Source: Poriferisodalis sp965214215
GTDB taxonomy: Bacteria > Actinomycetota > Acidimicrobiia > Acidimicrobiales > Poriferisodalaceae
DNA: 64,000 nt
Reading direction: 5' to 3'
Assembly: GCF_965214215.1 (NCBI RefSeq)
Contig: NZ_CBDCBD010000003.1
Coordinates: forward strand, 1,178,001 to 1,242,000
In this document: positions 33,930 to 43,540 of the stretch, piece after piece
Numbering within the stretch: position 1 is the first letter of the stretch
Layout: the number at the start of each line of letters is the position of its first letter
The notes under the pieces: generated by a model
The model's input: the letters and a program-made list of their open reading frames with translations, nothing else
Told to the model about the DNA's origin: nothing
Databases searched by the model: none
Position numbers and translations under genes: made by a program

Positions 33930-34775
33930 GTGACTGCGGTGCTGTTGGACGGCCAGGCGCTGGCCGACCAGATCAAGGACGACCTGCGAATCCGGATTGC
34001 CCAGGAGGGCTTGGCACCGGGGCTCGGCACGATCCTCGTCGGTGACGATCCGGCGTCGCACAGCTATGTGGGCGCCAAGATCCGTGACTGCAGCGAGGTG
34101 GGCATTTCCTCGATTCACGAAGAGCTTTCCGCCGACATCAACCAGGCTGAGCTGGATGCGGTCATCGAACGCTTCAACGCCGATCCGGCCGTGCACGCCT
34201 ACATCGTCCAACTGCCGCTGCCGCGCCAGCTCAACGAGGAAGCGGCACTGCTGGCTATCGACCCCGACAAGGACGCTGACGGATTGCATCCGGTGAACCT
34301 GGGCCGGCTCGTGATGGGCGCGGACGGTCCGCTGCCGTGTACTCCCCGGGGCATCCAGGTCATGCTCGAGCACTACGGCGTGCCGGTGGAGGGTCGTCAC
34401 GTGGTCGTCGTGGGCCGCGGCCTCACGATCGGCCGCCCGATGGCGCTGCTGATGGCGCTGAAGCGGCCGGTCGCCAATGCGGCCGTGACCGTCGTGCACA
34501 CCGGCGTGGCCGATCTGGGCGCTTACACCCGCCAGGCCGACATCGTCATCGCCGCGGCCGGCGTGCCCGGCCTCATCACGCCCGACATGGTGAAACCCGG
34601 CGCAGCGGTAGTCGGCGGCGGCATCACCCGCGAAGGCCGCAAGATCCTGTCCGATGTGGACCCCTCGGTCGGCGAGGTCGCGGGCTGGGTGACCCCCCGC
34701 CTCGGCGGCGTGGGCCCGATGACCCGCGCCATGCTGCTCGCCAATACCGTCGACGCCGCCGCTGCAGCGAGCTGA
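33930..34775 (+). CDS. folD: Methylenetetrahydrofolate dehydrogenase / cyclohydrolase
   Basis: 281-aa bifunctional folate enzyme. The catalytic Tyr-Lys pair is in HSYVGAKIRDC; signatures are VQLPLPRQLNEE, PDKDADGLHPVNLG, PCTPRGIQVML and the NADP loop VVGRGLTIGRPMALLM. The GTG start at 33930 gives the canonical N-terminus. Followed by mdh, a pairing seen in other actinobacteria. Confidence 0.95.
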   Translation: MTAVLLDGQALADQIKDDLRIRIAQEGLAPGLGTILVGDDPASHSYVGAKIRDCSEVGISSIHEELSADINQAELDAVIERFNADPAVHAYIVQLPLPRQLNEEAALLAIDPDKDADGLHPVNLGRLVMGADGPLPCTPRGIQVMLEHYGVPVEGRHVVVVGRGLTIGRPMALLMALKRPVANAAVTVVHTGVADLGAYTRQADIVIAAAGVPGLITPDMVKPGAAVVGGGITREGRKILSDVDPSVGEVAGWVTPRLGGVGPMTRAMLLANTVDAAAAAS

Positions 34776-34907
34776 TACGCGGCCGCATTCAGCCGTTCGA
34801 AGTTGCTCGATCGACGCGACGGCAACGCGAGTGCAGTTGCCGCATTGCCGCGCTAGAAACGCCCGCAGCCGGGGCACCTGCTCGGCGTGTCGAACCAGGA
34901 GAGAACA

Positions 34908-35897
34908 GTGAACGATCCCGTACGAGTTGCTGTCACCGGGGCCGCTGGCCAGATCGGCTACAGCCTGCTGTTCCGGATCGCCTCGGGCGCCATGCTCGGC
35001 CCCGACCAGCCTGTCGAGTTGCGGATGCTGGAGATTCCCCCGGCTTTGGGCGCGCTCGAGGGCGTGATGATGGAGCTCGACGACTGTGCGTTCCCGCTGC
35101 TGGCGTCCCGCACCGGCACCTCGGACCCGAATGAGGCGTTCGAAGGTGCCGACTACGCGCTGCTGGTGGGTTCGATGCCGCGCAAGGCGGGCATGGAGCG
35201 CAGCGACCTTCTGGAGGCCAACGGAGGCATCTTCACCACCCAGGGCAAGGCGCTCAGCGATTCGGCCAACCCCAGCGTGCGGGTGCTGGTGGTGGGCAAC
35301 CCGGCCAACACCAACTGCCTGATCGCCATGCGCAACGCGCCCGGGATTCCCGACGGGCAGTTCACGGCGATGACCCGGCTGGACCACAACCGGGCCATAG
35401 CTCAGCTCGCCAACAAGGCCGTCATGTCGGTGAATGACGTAACTCGCATGACGATCTGGGGCAACCATTCCGCCACGCAGTACCCCGATATCTTCCACGC
35501 CGAAGTTGGAGGCCATAACGCGGCGGCGCTAGTGGACGACCAGGCATGGCTGGAAGACGACTTCATCCCCACGGTGCAGCAGCGCGGCGCAGCCATCATC
35601 AACGCACGGGGAGCGTCCTCGGCGGCCTCGGCAGCGTCGGCCGCGGTGGATCACATGCGCGACTGGTCCTCGGACACGCCCGGCGGCGACTGGGTGTCGA
35701 TGGGCATCGCCTCCACCGGCGACTACGGCGCCCCCGAGGGCATCATCACCTCGTACCCGGTCACGGTCTCAGGCGGCCAGTACCACGTCGTGACCGGCCT
35801 CGAACTCGACGACTTCAGCCGGTCCCGCATCGAGGCCTCCTGGGCCGAACTCGTCGAAGAGCGCGACACCGTCGCAGGCATGGGCCTCCTCGGCTGA
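34908..35897 (+). CDS. mdh: Malate dehydrogenase
   Basis: 329 aa, MDH type 2 group (LDH/MDH superfamily). NAD-binding VAVTGAAGQIGYSLLFRIASG, the substrate loop GSMPRKAGMERSDLL, then VVGNPANTNCLI, the catalytic region TRLDHNRA and IWGNHSATQYPD (catalytic His). AGGAGAG at 34897-34903 selects GTG 34908 over an in-frame start 21 nt upstream. TCA-cycle role with sucCD. Confidence 0.95.
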   Translation: MNDPVRVAVTGAAGQIGYSLLFRIASGAMLGPDQPVELRMLEIPPALGALEGVMMELDDCAFPLLASRTGTSDPNEAFEGADYALLVGSMPRKAGMERSDLLEANGGIFTTQGKALSDSANPSVRVLVVGNPANTNCLIAMRNAPGIPDGQFTAMTRLDHNRAIAQLANKAVMSVNDVTRMTIWGNHSATQYPDIFHAEVGGHNAAALVDDQAWLEDDFIPTVQQRGAAIINARGASSAASAASAAVDHMRDWSSDTPGGDWVSMGIASTGDYGAPEGIITSYPVTVSGGQYHVVTGLELDDFSRSRIEASWAELVEERDTVAGMGLLG

Positions 35898-35930
35898 TAG
35901 CCGGCACCTTCTCGTTACGGAGACGGGTGC

Positions 35931-36374
35931 TCAGAGCTGCAGGCTGCGAATCGCGATTTCGTGGGTGCGAGCCGCGTCTGTGAGGGGTTCATTCTCGTTG
36001 GCCTGCGCGCAGCAGATCTCCGCATCTAGAAAGCGAGCGGCCGCCAGTGCTTCGAGCGAGAGCAGGTTGAGGCGGGCCCCGTCCCGTAAGAGTTCGCCCA
36101 TCGGCCAGCCGACCGTGCGAAGCGACACCAGCTCGATGGATGCCGGCAGTTCGATGACAGCGGCAATGACTTCGGCTGCGACTTCGGGCGACACGCCTCC
36201 GAGCCGGCGAGACATCGAGCCGACGACAGCTTGCCCCGCGAGTGCACGGCAGAGACGGTGGTACCACAGCCCCGTCGTGGCGACGATGCCGCCTCGGGGC
36301 CGCAACTCGCCCGGCTCCTCGCCGAGCAGCATCCTCAACAGGATGTGGTCGTCCACGAGGACGCCTGAGCTCAT
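35931..36374 (-). CDS. PIN-domain toxin (VapC-like)
   Basis: 147 aa. It begins MSSGVLVDDHILLRMLLGEE (Asp residues of a PIN first strand). Near the end LSLEALAAARFLDAEICCAQANENEPLTDAA matches the acidic C-terminal part of PIN domains. The pairing with an AbrB-type antitoxin immediately upstream supports the call. ATG 36374 chosen; a longer frame overlaps the antitoxin gene. Confidence 0.65.
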   Translation of the reverse strand: MSSGVLVDDHILLRMLLGEEPGELRPRGGIVATTGLWYHRLCRALAGQAVVGSMSRRLGGVSPEVAAEVIAAVIELPASIELVSLRTVGWPMGELLRDGARLNLLSLEALAAARFLDAEICCAQANENEPLTDAARTHEIAIRSLQL

Positions 36375-36387
36375 GGGAGAAACGGGC

Positions 36388-36630
36388 TCATGCGAGATCG
36401 GGCTCGCTGGCGGCGACGCGGCGTGCGAGCGACTCGTAACCACCGGACTCCTCGAGAGCCTCACCCAGCATTGACTGCAATCCGCCGCGGCCGGCCGGTA
36501 CTACCACCACTGCAGCGCCGAGATCGGCGATCTCGACTGCTCCTCCCGCAGCAATTCCCCACCGACGGCGTGTCTCAGCGGGCAGCGCCATTTGACCTCG
36601 TTCCGAAACCCGGTAGTGCGCAACAGCCAT
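36388..36630 (-). CDS. AbrB/SpoVT-type antitoxin
   Basis: 80 aa. The swapped-hairpin DNA-binding domain reads YRVSERGQMALPAETRRRWGIAAGGAVEIADLG. The C-terminal part GLQSMLGEALEESGGYESLARR would bind the PIN toxin. It is 13 nt upstream of the toxin gene. ATG 36630 lies 6 nt after TAAACT. Confidence 0.82.
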   Translation of the reverse strand: MAVAHYRVSERGQMALPAETRRRWGIAAGGAVEIADLGAAVVVVPAGRGGLQSMLGEALEESGGYESLARRVAASEPDLA

Positions 36631-36636
36631 AACCCG

Positions 36637-36665
36637 AGTTTACAAGGGGACCATGTATGTCTACA
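36637..36665 (-). promoter_or_regulatory. Leaderless promoter of the AbrB-PIN module
   Basis: On the minus strand TAAACT (36637-36642) ends 6 nt before the ATG; TGTAGA (36660-36665) lies 17 nt upstream as a -35. The rest of the gap up to 36927 holds no convincing gene. Confidence 0.5.
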
Positions 36666-36927
36666 AATCTGCACGGCAACGCCGCTGAGCGCAGTGCGCC
36701 GGCGACCAGTGCCGATACCGAGAGATTCATCGGACGAGTCTGACGCGCGTGATCGCCGAGAACGCAGTCGTTTTCTGCGAGCGTCATTCATGCCGCTTCC
36801 ACATGTCGGCATCCGGAGGGCAGATTGCGCTGCGGGGAGAGTCTGGGGTTGCGATGTGCCCATCGATGGCGTGTCCGGCTGCCACCTACATTCGCTGATC
36901 AGGCAGTGAAGCCCTCCCAGCGGAAGG

Positions 36928-38010
36928 ATGTTCGTGAGAGAACTGACCCTCGACGACATCGACGACTTGGCGCTCGGGGCGACGCTGCTCGGCACCGGCG
37001 GCGGGGGAGACCCCTACGTCGGCAAGCTGCTGGTCTCCCAAGCCATCGCCGACCACGGGCCCGCTCAGGTCGTGACTGCCGATGAGCTCCCCGACGACGG
37101 CCTGGTGCTGACTACAGCCATCATCGGCGCTCCGACCGTCATCTTGGAGAAGATCCCCGCCGGAACCGAGTTCCGGTCTGGCATTCAGGCGCTCGCGGCG
37201 TACATGGGTGAGGACCCGGTCGCCCTCATGCCGATCGAAGTAGGCGGCGTCAACACCCTCGTGCCGATCGCCACCGCAGTCGAGATGGGCCTGCCGGTGG
37301 TCGACGCCGACGGGATGCGCCGGGCTTTCCCCCAGATCGAGATGACCGTGTTCACTCTGCACGACCTGCCTGCAGGTCCGCTGTCGATCGCGGACGAGAA
37401 GGGCAACATGTGCGTGTTCGAGGCGAACACCAACCAGATCGCCGAGTCGCTCGCCCGCGCCGCGGTCATCCAGCTCGGCCTCGCCGACGCCATCAGCTGC
37501 TACCCGATGAAGGTGGCCGACGTGCGGCGTGCCGGCATCGCAGGCTCCATGAGCTACTGCACCGAGGTCGGCAGGCGGCTCGCTCACGTGAAGCTGGGGG
37601 CCCCAGGGGCGTGGCAAGAACTCCTCGACTACACCGATGCGGCCCTTGTCTTCAGCGGCAAGGTCATCGACATCGACCGCCGGACCACTGAGGGCTTCGC
37701 CCGCGGCACGGTGGTGCTGGAGCACATTGACGACCCCAGCCGGACGATGCGCGTCGAGATACAGAACGAGAACCTCATTGCGTTCGAAGATGGCGACGCC
37801 GTGGTCACGGTTCCCGATTTGCTCTGCCTGCTCGACTACGAGTCGGCCGACCCGATCACCACCGAGGGGCTGGCCTACGGGCAGCGCCTCAACGTGCTGG
37901 CTATGCCGTGCGCACCCGAGTGGCACCGCGACGGGATGCTGGATCTCGTCGGGCCGAGGGCCTTCGGATACGACATCGACTACGTCGACTTCCGGGAGCG
38001 TGTGCGATGA
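36928..38010 (+). CDS. DUF917 family protein
   Basis: 360 aa. It begins RELTLDDIDDLALGATLLGTGGGGDPYVGKL, the family hallmark. MPIEVGGVNTLVPIATAVEMGLPVVDADGMRRAFPQ follows. DUF917 proteins occur beside hydantoinase/oxoprolinase genes, as here, and probably form part of an N-heterocycle or amide-opening enzyme. GGAAGG precedes ATG 36928; GTG 36934 is the alternative. It starts the catabolic operon and overlaps the next gene by 4 nt. Confidence 0.85.
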   Translation: MFVRELTLDDIDDLALGATLLGTGGGGDPYVGKLLVSQAIADHGPAQVVTADELPDDGLVLTTAIIGAPTVILEKIPAGTEFRSGIQALAAYMGEDPVALMPIEVGGVNTLVPIATAVEMGLPVVDADGMRRAFPQIEMTVFTLHDLPAGPLSIADEKGNMCVFEANTNQIAESLARAAVIQLGLADAISCYPMKVADVRRAGIAGSMSYCTEVGRRLAHVKLGAPGAWQELLDYTDAALVFSGKVIDIDRRTTEGFARGTVVLEHIDDPSRTMRVEIQNENLIAFEDGDAVVTVPDLLCLLDYESADPITTEGLAYGQRLNVLAMPCAPEWHRDGMLDLVGPRAFGYDIDYVDFRERVR

Positions 38011-39575
38011 AAGATCTGCGGCTCGGTGTGGATGTTGGGGGAACGAACACTGATGCCGTTGTGGTGGACGGCGAGGGCCGCATCATCGTCGAGACGAAGA
38101 CCGCGACCACCCCCGAACCCATAGACGGCATCGTCACCGCAATCACCACGGTCATCGACCCCCTCGACGACACCTCCCGGCTGGGCAAGGCCATGCTGGG
38201 CACGACGCACCCGACCAACGCCATCATCCGTCGCCGCGACCTAGACCGGGTGGGTGTGCTCCGGCTGGCGGCACCGTCGTCGCTCGGCGTGCGACCCAGC
38301 GCCAACTGGCCCCACGACCTGCGGGATCTAGTCATCGGGCACAGCCAGATCATCGGGGGCGGTTTCGAGTACGACGGCACGCCGATTGCCCCGCTCGACG
38401 AAGACGCCGTTCGTCGTTTCGCCGGGGCCTGCGCGGGTGACGTTTCCGCCGTCGCGGTGTCGTGCGCCTTCAGTCCGGCATGCACCGATCACGAGTTGCG
38501 AGTCGCCGAGATCATCGAAGCGGAATGCGGGACGGTTCTGCCGGTCTCGCTCAGCCACACTGTCGGGTCGCTGGGTCTGCTCGAACGCGAGAACGCCACC
38601 ATCCTGAACGCGTCGCTGTTGACCGTCGCGAGGCGGGTCGTGAACGGCTTCCGTGACACGCTCGCCGACCTTGGACTCGACGTCGAGAGCTTTCTCACCC
38701 AGAACGACGGGACGCTGATGACGGTGGAGGAAGCCGACCGTTATCCGGTGCTCACGGTGGGCTCGGGACCGACAAATTCGATGCGCGGTGCGTGCGCGTT
38801 GGCCGGGCTCACCGATGGGCTCGTGATCGATGTCGGCGGCACATCGGCTGACATCGGCATCCTGGTGAACGGCTTCCCCCGTGAGTCCACGGCGGCGGTC
38901 GAAGTCGGCGGTGTGCGTACCAACTTCCGCATGCCCGACCTGATCTCGGTGGGCCTCGGCGGCGGCACCATCGTGCGCCACGAAGGCGAAGCCGACGGCG
39001 GCGGTGTGACAGTCGGTCCCGACTCGGTGGGCTACCGGGTCATCAGCGATGCGATGTGCATGGGCGGCCTCACGCTGACGCTGTCCGATGTGTCGCTGGC
39101 AGTGGGAAGGCTGGACGGCTTCGGCGACCCGTCGCTGCTGGGCGGGGTGCGGGACGGGACCTGCGAGGCCGCTATCGCCTGGGTTGATGAGCGGATCGAA
39201 GTACTGGGTGAGCGAATGAAGGCGTCCAGCACACCGCTCCCGCTGATGGCCGTGGGCGGCGGCGCCCACCTCGTGCCGGCTGAACTGGCTGGTTTCAGCG
39301 AGGTGATCTGGCCGCCTCATCATTCGGTGGCGAACGCATTCGGTGCAGCGATCGCCGAGGCCGCCGGATCGATCGACAAGGTGTACAGCTACGACGCCAC
39401 CAGCCGTGAGGACTGCCTGCGCAGCGCCCGGGAGGAAGCGACCGATGCCGCCATCCGCGCCGGGGCGAATGCGGACGAAGTCCGGATCACGAGCGTTGTG
39501 GAGATACCGATGACCTATGTGCCGGGCGGCGGGTGCCGGGTCATCGTCAAGGCTGTCGGGCCGCTCGCCGCGTGA
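38007..39575 (+). CDS. Hydantoinase/oxoprolinase family protein (HyuA-like)
   Basis: 522 aa with an actin-like ATPase fold. N-terminal LRLGVDVGGTNTDAVVVDGEG, then LGTTHPTNAI and LSHTVGSLGLLERENATILNA; the second half has LVIDVGGTSADIGILVNGFP and SVGLGGGTIVRHE. Members hydrolyse 5-oxoproline, hydantoins or related cyclic amides with ATP. ATG 38007 overlaps the DUF917 stop. The real substrate is unknown. Confidence 0.88.
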   Translation: MKDLRLGVDVGGTNTDAVVVDGEGRIIVETKTATTPEPIDGIVTAITTVIDPLDDTSRLGKAMLGTTHPTNAIIRRRDLDRVGVLRLAAPSSLGVRPSANWPHDLRDLVIGHSQIIGGGFEYDGTPIAPLDEDAVRRFAGACAGDVSAVAVSCAFSPACTDHELRVAEIIEAECGTVLPVSLSHTVGSLGLLERENATILNASLLTVARRVVNGFRDTLADLGLDVESFLTQNDGTLMTVEEADRYPVLTVGSGPTNSMRGACALAGLTDGLVIDVGGTSADIGILVNGFPRESTAAVEVGGVRTNFRMPDLISVGLGGGTIVRHEGEADGGGVTVGPDSVGYRVISDAMCMGGLTLTLSDVSLAVGRLDGFGDPSLLGGVRDGTCEAAIAWVDERIEVLGERMKASSTPLPLMAVGGGAHLVPAELAGFSEVIWPPHHSVANAFGAAIAEAAGSIDKVYSYDATSREDCLRSAREEATDAAIRAGANADEVRITSVVEIPMTYVPGGGCRVIVKAVGPLAA

Positions 39576-40621
39576 GCCACGCCGGGGTCCGCGTCGCGGA
39601 CGCTCACAACGACCTGCTGCTTGCAGTCCTGCATCAGCGAGAACGCGGCCGGGCCGATCCGTTTGGGGATTACTGGCTGCCGCAGCTGCGCTCGGGCGGT
39701 GTGGACCTGCAGTTCCTGCCGATCTTCACCGAGGACCAGCACGTCGGCGAAGGTGCCTTGCGGCGCGCTTTGTTGTTGCTGGAAGAAGCTCGCCGAATTG
39801 CCGACCTTCACGCCGCCGATGTCGCAGTAGTCGAGAACCGGGCGGATCTCGAACAGGCATTGGCGACCGGCCGGATCGGGCTATTGCTTGCTCTGGAGGG
39901 CTCCGAGCCGCTCGGCGCCGATCTCGAGCTGCTCGAAACGTTCTTCCGGCTCGGTGTGCGCTGCATGTCGATGACGTGGAATCGTCGCACCATGATGGCC
40001 GACGGCGTCGGCGAGGCCGCGACTGGCGCCGGGCTGACGCGTCTCGGGCTCGACGCCGTGGCCGAGATGGAACGGCTCGGAATAATCGTCGACGTGAGTC
40101 ACCTGTCGGCGGCTGGCGTGGCGCACGTGTCCGCTGTCGCCGAGCGTCCCTTCGTGGCGACCCATTCGTCGTGCCATGCCCTGTGCGGACACCCGCGCAA
40201 CCTCAGCGACGAGCAGATGTGCCAGATAGCCGCTTGCGGCGGCGTCATCGGCATCAACGCCTTTGGTGGCTTCCTCGCCGATGGCGAACCTGCGCTCGAC
40301 GACTACGTGGCGCACATCTCCCACGCACTCGGCGTCGCCGGCGAGAGGGCTGTCGGTCTGGGCCCGGACTTCATAGACGACCTGATGCACGCGATCGACC
40401 CGATCCTGGGTGCCGGTTTGGTCGATCCTGATTGCCTGCCGCTGGTGGACGGGCTGCGCTCGCCGGCCGACCTGGCGCCGCTGGTTGAGCTGCTGGTCGC
40501 GAAGCTCGGCCCTGGGACCGCAGCCAGAGTCGCGGGCGACAACTGGATCGAGTTCGTCCGGGGCAGCCTGCCGTCCCGCCGACCGTACGAGGTCGCGGAG
40601 AATAGAGCCGCCGGCCTCTAG
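39572..40621 (+). CDS. Membrane-dipeptidase-like peptidase (M19)
   Basis: 349-aa zinc dipeptidase. Metal ligands: HND in VADAHNDLLLAVLH, Glu in LALEGSEPLG, His in IIVDVSHLS and His in FVATHSSCHAL. M19 enzymes hydrolyse dipeptides, including those with a C-terminal D-residue, which fits the racemase in the same operon. No signal peptide, so cytoplasmic. The GTG start overlaps the upstream stop. Confidence 0.9.
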   Translation: MSHAGVRVADAHNDLLLAVLHQRERGRADPFGDYWLPQLRSGGVDLQFLPIFTEDQHVGEGALRRALLLLEEARRIADLHAADVAVVENRADLEQALATGRIGLLLALEGSEPLGADLELLETFFRLGVRCMSMTWNRRTMMADGVGEAATGAGLTRLGLDAVAEMERLGIIVDVSHLSAAGVAHVSAVAERPFVATHSSCHALCGHPRNLSDEQMCQIAACGGVIGINAFGGFLADGEPALDDYVAHISHALGVAGERAVGLGPDFIDDLMHAIDPILGAGLVDPDCLPLVDGLRSPADLAPLVELLVAKLGPGTAARVAGDNWIEFVRGSLPSRRPYEVAENRAAGL

Positions 40622-40629
40622 GAGTCAGA

Positions 40630-42228
40630 GTGTTGCATTCCAGTTCGCAAGCTCGACCGCTGACCCTGCGGCAGCTGCTGGCGGCGGGTGTGCTCGGCGA
40701 TCCGCGTGTCGTGGCGGGCGCTCAGGGACTCGACAGCGTCGTCGCGGACGTCGCCGTGACCGAACGCTGCGATCGGGCGACGCCGATCTCCGGAGGGCTC
40801 CTGGTGGTGCTGGACGCGAGTTCACTGGCGCCGAACTCCTATGCCTTGGACATTGCGCTGCGCGCCGTGCGCGACGGCGGCGGTGCCGGGCTAGTGGCGG
40901 TCAACGCAGTGGCAACGCCAGGACTCGCCACCCGGCGGCTGGCGGATCGGTTCTCCACAGCACTCGTCGAGACCAGCACCCCAGATGTGCTGTCGATGGC
41001 CGCCTCGGTGCGTGAACTGCTGTTGCAGCCCACGGTCCGCCAAGCCGCGATGGTGTCCAAGTTGCTGAGCGGCCTGATGGGCACCAAGACCGTGCCGGAC
41101 ACCCTGCAGTTGGTGGCCGATGTGCTGGGCAGGCCGTGCTCGCTGGTCGAGGCCACCGGCGCAATCGTCGCCGGTCCAGACGTCGTGGTCGAAGCCGGCG
41201 CGCTGCGGCAGGCCGCCTTCAGCTCGCCGCGTGTCGGCGGAGAAGGCGCGCCCGGAATGACGTGCCCAGTGATCGTGGTGCCGGGTGAGCCGGCGCGGTT
41301 CTGGCTGGTGTGCGTACTCGACGAGGCCGACGAGGCACTCATGGGCACCGGCCTGGAGCTGATGGGTGTGACGTCGTGGGCGGTCGGCGCCTATCTGGTC
41401 CGGGACCGGCTGGTGATGGAACGCGACGCCCGGCACCGCTTGGCGTTGCTCAACGAGATCGTGGGCGGCGGCGAGCTTCCCGATGAGACTGTGCTGGCAC
41501 AGATGGCGACGGCGGGCTGGTCGGCCGCGGGATGGGTGACCGCCTTCCACGTCGAATTGTCCGGCTCAGTCGATGCGGCATGGGTGCTGGTGAACACCGA
41601 CGTGATGGGCGAGCAGTTGCGCGCGTGCGGCATCGACGGCCCGCTGATCGAGCGCACCGACGGCTGGTCAGGCTGGGTGAGCTCCCGCACGGAGCCGCCT
41701 GTCGAGGAATACCGGGCGATGACGCGCCGGCTGCGAGATGCCGTCACCCAGCTCACCGATGAGGTCGCCGATGTCATGGCGCACGTCGGAGTGGGACGCC
41801 CCGCGACCGGTCTGCCGGGCCTGCGTGCCAGTTTGACCGATGCGCGCCAAGCCGCAACTCTGGCCGGTGCCGGCGGCCGCCGGGTCGCGGTCCGGCACAT
41901 CGACGAACTCGGCATCCAGCGGATCATGCTGGGCTGGTACGGCTCCGCCGACTTCGGTCGGGTAGTCGATGCATTCTTGGCGCCGCTGGAGGCGACCGAT
42001 GCCGACGAGACCCTGCTGCGGACGCTGGAGGCGTACTTGGACTGCCAGTCGTCTGCCACCAACACCGCAGCCATGCTCAGCGTGCACCGCAACACTGTGA
42101 TGAAACGAATCGACCGGATCTCCGAGGCGCTCCACGTCAACCTCGCCGATCCCGATCAGCGGTTGGCCCTGCAGCTCGTGATGCGCAAGCACCGGCTGGA
42201 CCGGACCCAGCATTTCACTGGCGGCTAG
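40630..42228 (+). CDS. PucR-family transcriptional regulator
   Basis: 532 aa. N-terminal PucR-type sensor domain (LRQLLAAGVLGDPRVVAGAQGLD with SGGLLVVLDASSLAPN), a middle GGDEF-like domain, and the C-terminal helix-turn-helix YLDCQSSATNTAAMLSVHRNTVMKRIDRI. It probably controls this operon in response to the imported compound. AGGAG overlaps the dipeptidase stop just before GTG 40630. Confidence 0.9.
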   Translation: MLHSSSQARPLTLRQLLAAGVLGDPRVVAGAQGLDSVVADVAVTERCDRATPISGGLLVVLDASSLAPNSYALDIALRAVRDGGGAGLVAVNAVATPGLATRRLADRFSTALVETSTPDVLSMAASVRELLLQPTVRQAAMVSKLLSGLMGTKTVPDTLQLVADVLGRPCSLVEATGAIVAGPDVVVEAGALRQAAFSSPRVGGEGAPGMTCPVIVVPGEPARFWLVCVLDEADEALMGTGLELMGVTSWAVGAYLVRDRLVMERDARHRLALLNEIVGGGELPDETVLAQMATAGWSAAGWVTAFHVELSGSVDAAWVLVNTDVMGEQLRACGIDGPLIERTDGWSGWVSSRTEPPVEEYRAMTRRLRDAVTQLTDEVADVMAHVGVGRPATGLPGLRASLTDARQAATLAGAGGRRVAVRHIDELGIQRIMLGWYGSADFGRVVDAFLAPLEATDADETLLRTLEAYLDCQSSATNTAAMLSVHRNTVMKRIDRISEALHVNLADPDQRLALQLVMRKHRLDRTQHFTGG

Positions 42229-42311
42229 CTCCCACGCCGCCCTGTCTGAAGCCCCGCTTCGGGCATGCGTGAACTGCACCGCTAAGGCCTCCAATCGCAG
42301 CGTTTTGCCCA

Positions 42312-42340
42312 TTGAGGGGCGGAGAGCCCGTCCATACGGT
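42312..42340 (+). promoter_or_regulatory. Promoter of the ABC transporter genes
   Basis: TTGAGG (42312-42317), 17-nt spacer, TACGGT (42335-42340). The start point would fall near 42347, leaving a 5' leader of about 33 nt before ATG 42380. It separates the transporter from the upstream enzyme genes, so PucR may act here. Confidence 0.5.
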
Positions 42341-42379
42341 CGCCTCCACAGGCCGGAACAGGCCCTGAGGGGGGATCCG

Positions 42380-43540
42380 ATGAAGGCACGCACCTTGATG
42401 AAACTGCTTGGCGCGGTGCTCGCGCTGACACTCTTTGTAGCTGCATGCGGCGACGGTGATGACGACAGCGACGCCACGACCGATGTCACGGCAGCAGCCA
42501 CGCCGACCGTCGCAGAGCCCGCAGCCGGCGACGATGAGCCTGACGCCACCGATGCCGCCCCGGCTGAGCCCGACGACAGTGCTCCGGCCACGACCGCTGC
42601 ACCCGCCGAAACGACCGACGAGCCCGAACCCGAGCCCTGGCGTATTGCATACCTTTCCGCCAGCTCGGCAAACACGTTCCTGCTGGCATCAGTCGGCGAG
42701 ATGCAGCGGCTCGCCGATGAGAACAACATCGAATTGGTCGAGTTCGACGCCCAGTTCAATGCCGAGCTGCAGACCACCCAGCTGCAGGACGCCATCGCCA
42801 GCAGTCAGTACGACGGCATCATCCTGGTAGCGCTCAACGGACCCGGGCTTGTGCCGGACGTGGAGGCAGCGCTGGCAAGCGGCCTGCAGGTCGTGCTGTT
42901 CAATCAGATTGTCGGCGACGATCTCTCCACCAACGAGCCCCAAGTCGACGGCATCGCGGCGTCGGTGATGGCGCCCCCGGTTGTGACCGGCGAACGCGCC
43001 GGTCGGCTCACCGTCCAGGCATGCGAGGGGCTCGACCCGTGCCGTGTCGTCTACCTGTTCGGCATCCGAGGCTTCCCGCTGGACGTGGCGCTGCGGCAGG
43101 GATTCGACAGCGCCGTCGCCGGGCACGCCAACATCGACGTCGTCGCCGAGGGGGAGGGCATGTACCTGGGACCTGAGGGCGGCATCAACGCCATGCAGGA
43201 CATCCTGCAGGCGCAGCCGGACTTCGACGTGGTGGTCGGCGCAGACCAGTCGCTGCAAGGCGTCGAGCTGGTGCTGACCGACGAAGGCAAGCTCGACGGC
43301 GTCGCACTCATCGGCTTGGGCGGCTCGTCGCCTGCGATCGAGGGCGTGCGTGACGGCCGCTGGTTCGCCACTGTGTACTACGCGCCCGCGAGCGAAGGCC
43401 GCCTAGCGATGGAGGCGATGATCGCTGCCCTGAGCGACGGCAGCATCACTGGCGGCATCGACCCCAATGCGAATTTCATCGATGAGGGCCTCGTCACCTC
43501 TGCCAACGTGGATCAGTTCACTGCGGAGTGGGATGGGTGA
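42380..43540 (+). CDS. ABC importer substrate-binding lipoprotein (periplasmic-binding type 4)
   Basis: 386 aa. Signal peptide MKARTLMKLLGAVLALTLFV followed by lipobox AAC, with Cys23 lipidated. An acidic Thr/Ala/Pro linker (residues ~25-75) precedes the binding domain, whose start WRIAYLSASSANTFLLASV and middle QLQDAIASSQYDGIILVALN are typical of ribose/sugar-binding-like proteins. GAGGGGGGA lies before ATG 42380. The ligand is probably the compound processed by the upstream enzymes. Confidence 0.87.
   Translation: MKARTLMKLLGAVLALTLFVAACGDGDDDSDATTDVTAAATPTVAEPAAGDDEPDATDAAPAEPDDSAPATTAAPAETTDEPEPEPWRIAYLSASSANTFLLASVGEMQRLADENNIELVEFDAQFNAELQTTQLQDAIASSQYDGIILVALNGPGLVPDVEAALASGLQVVLFNQIVGDDLSTNEPQVDGIAASVMAPPVVTGERAGRLTVQACEGLDPCRVVYLFGIRGFPLDVALRQGFDSAVAGHANIDVVAEGEGMYLGPEGGINAMQDILQAQPDFDVVVGADQSLQGVELVLTDEGKLDGVALIGLGGSSPAIEGVRDGRWFATVYYAPASEGRLAMEAMIAALSDGSITGGIDPNANFIDEGLVTSANVDQFTAEWDG

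Noticed and set aside
36592..36909. Plus-strand frame upstream of the DUF917 gene
   Set aside because: It runs antisense to the AbrB antitoxin start and promoter and has no family features.
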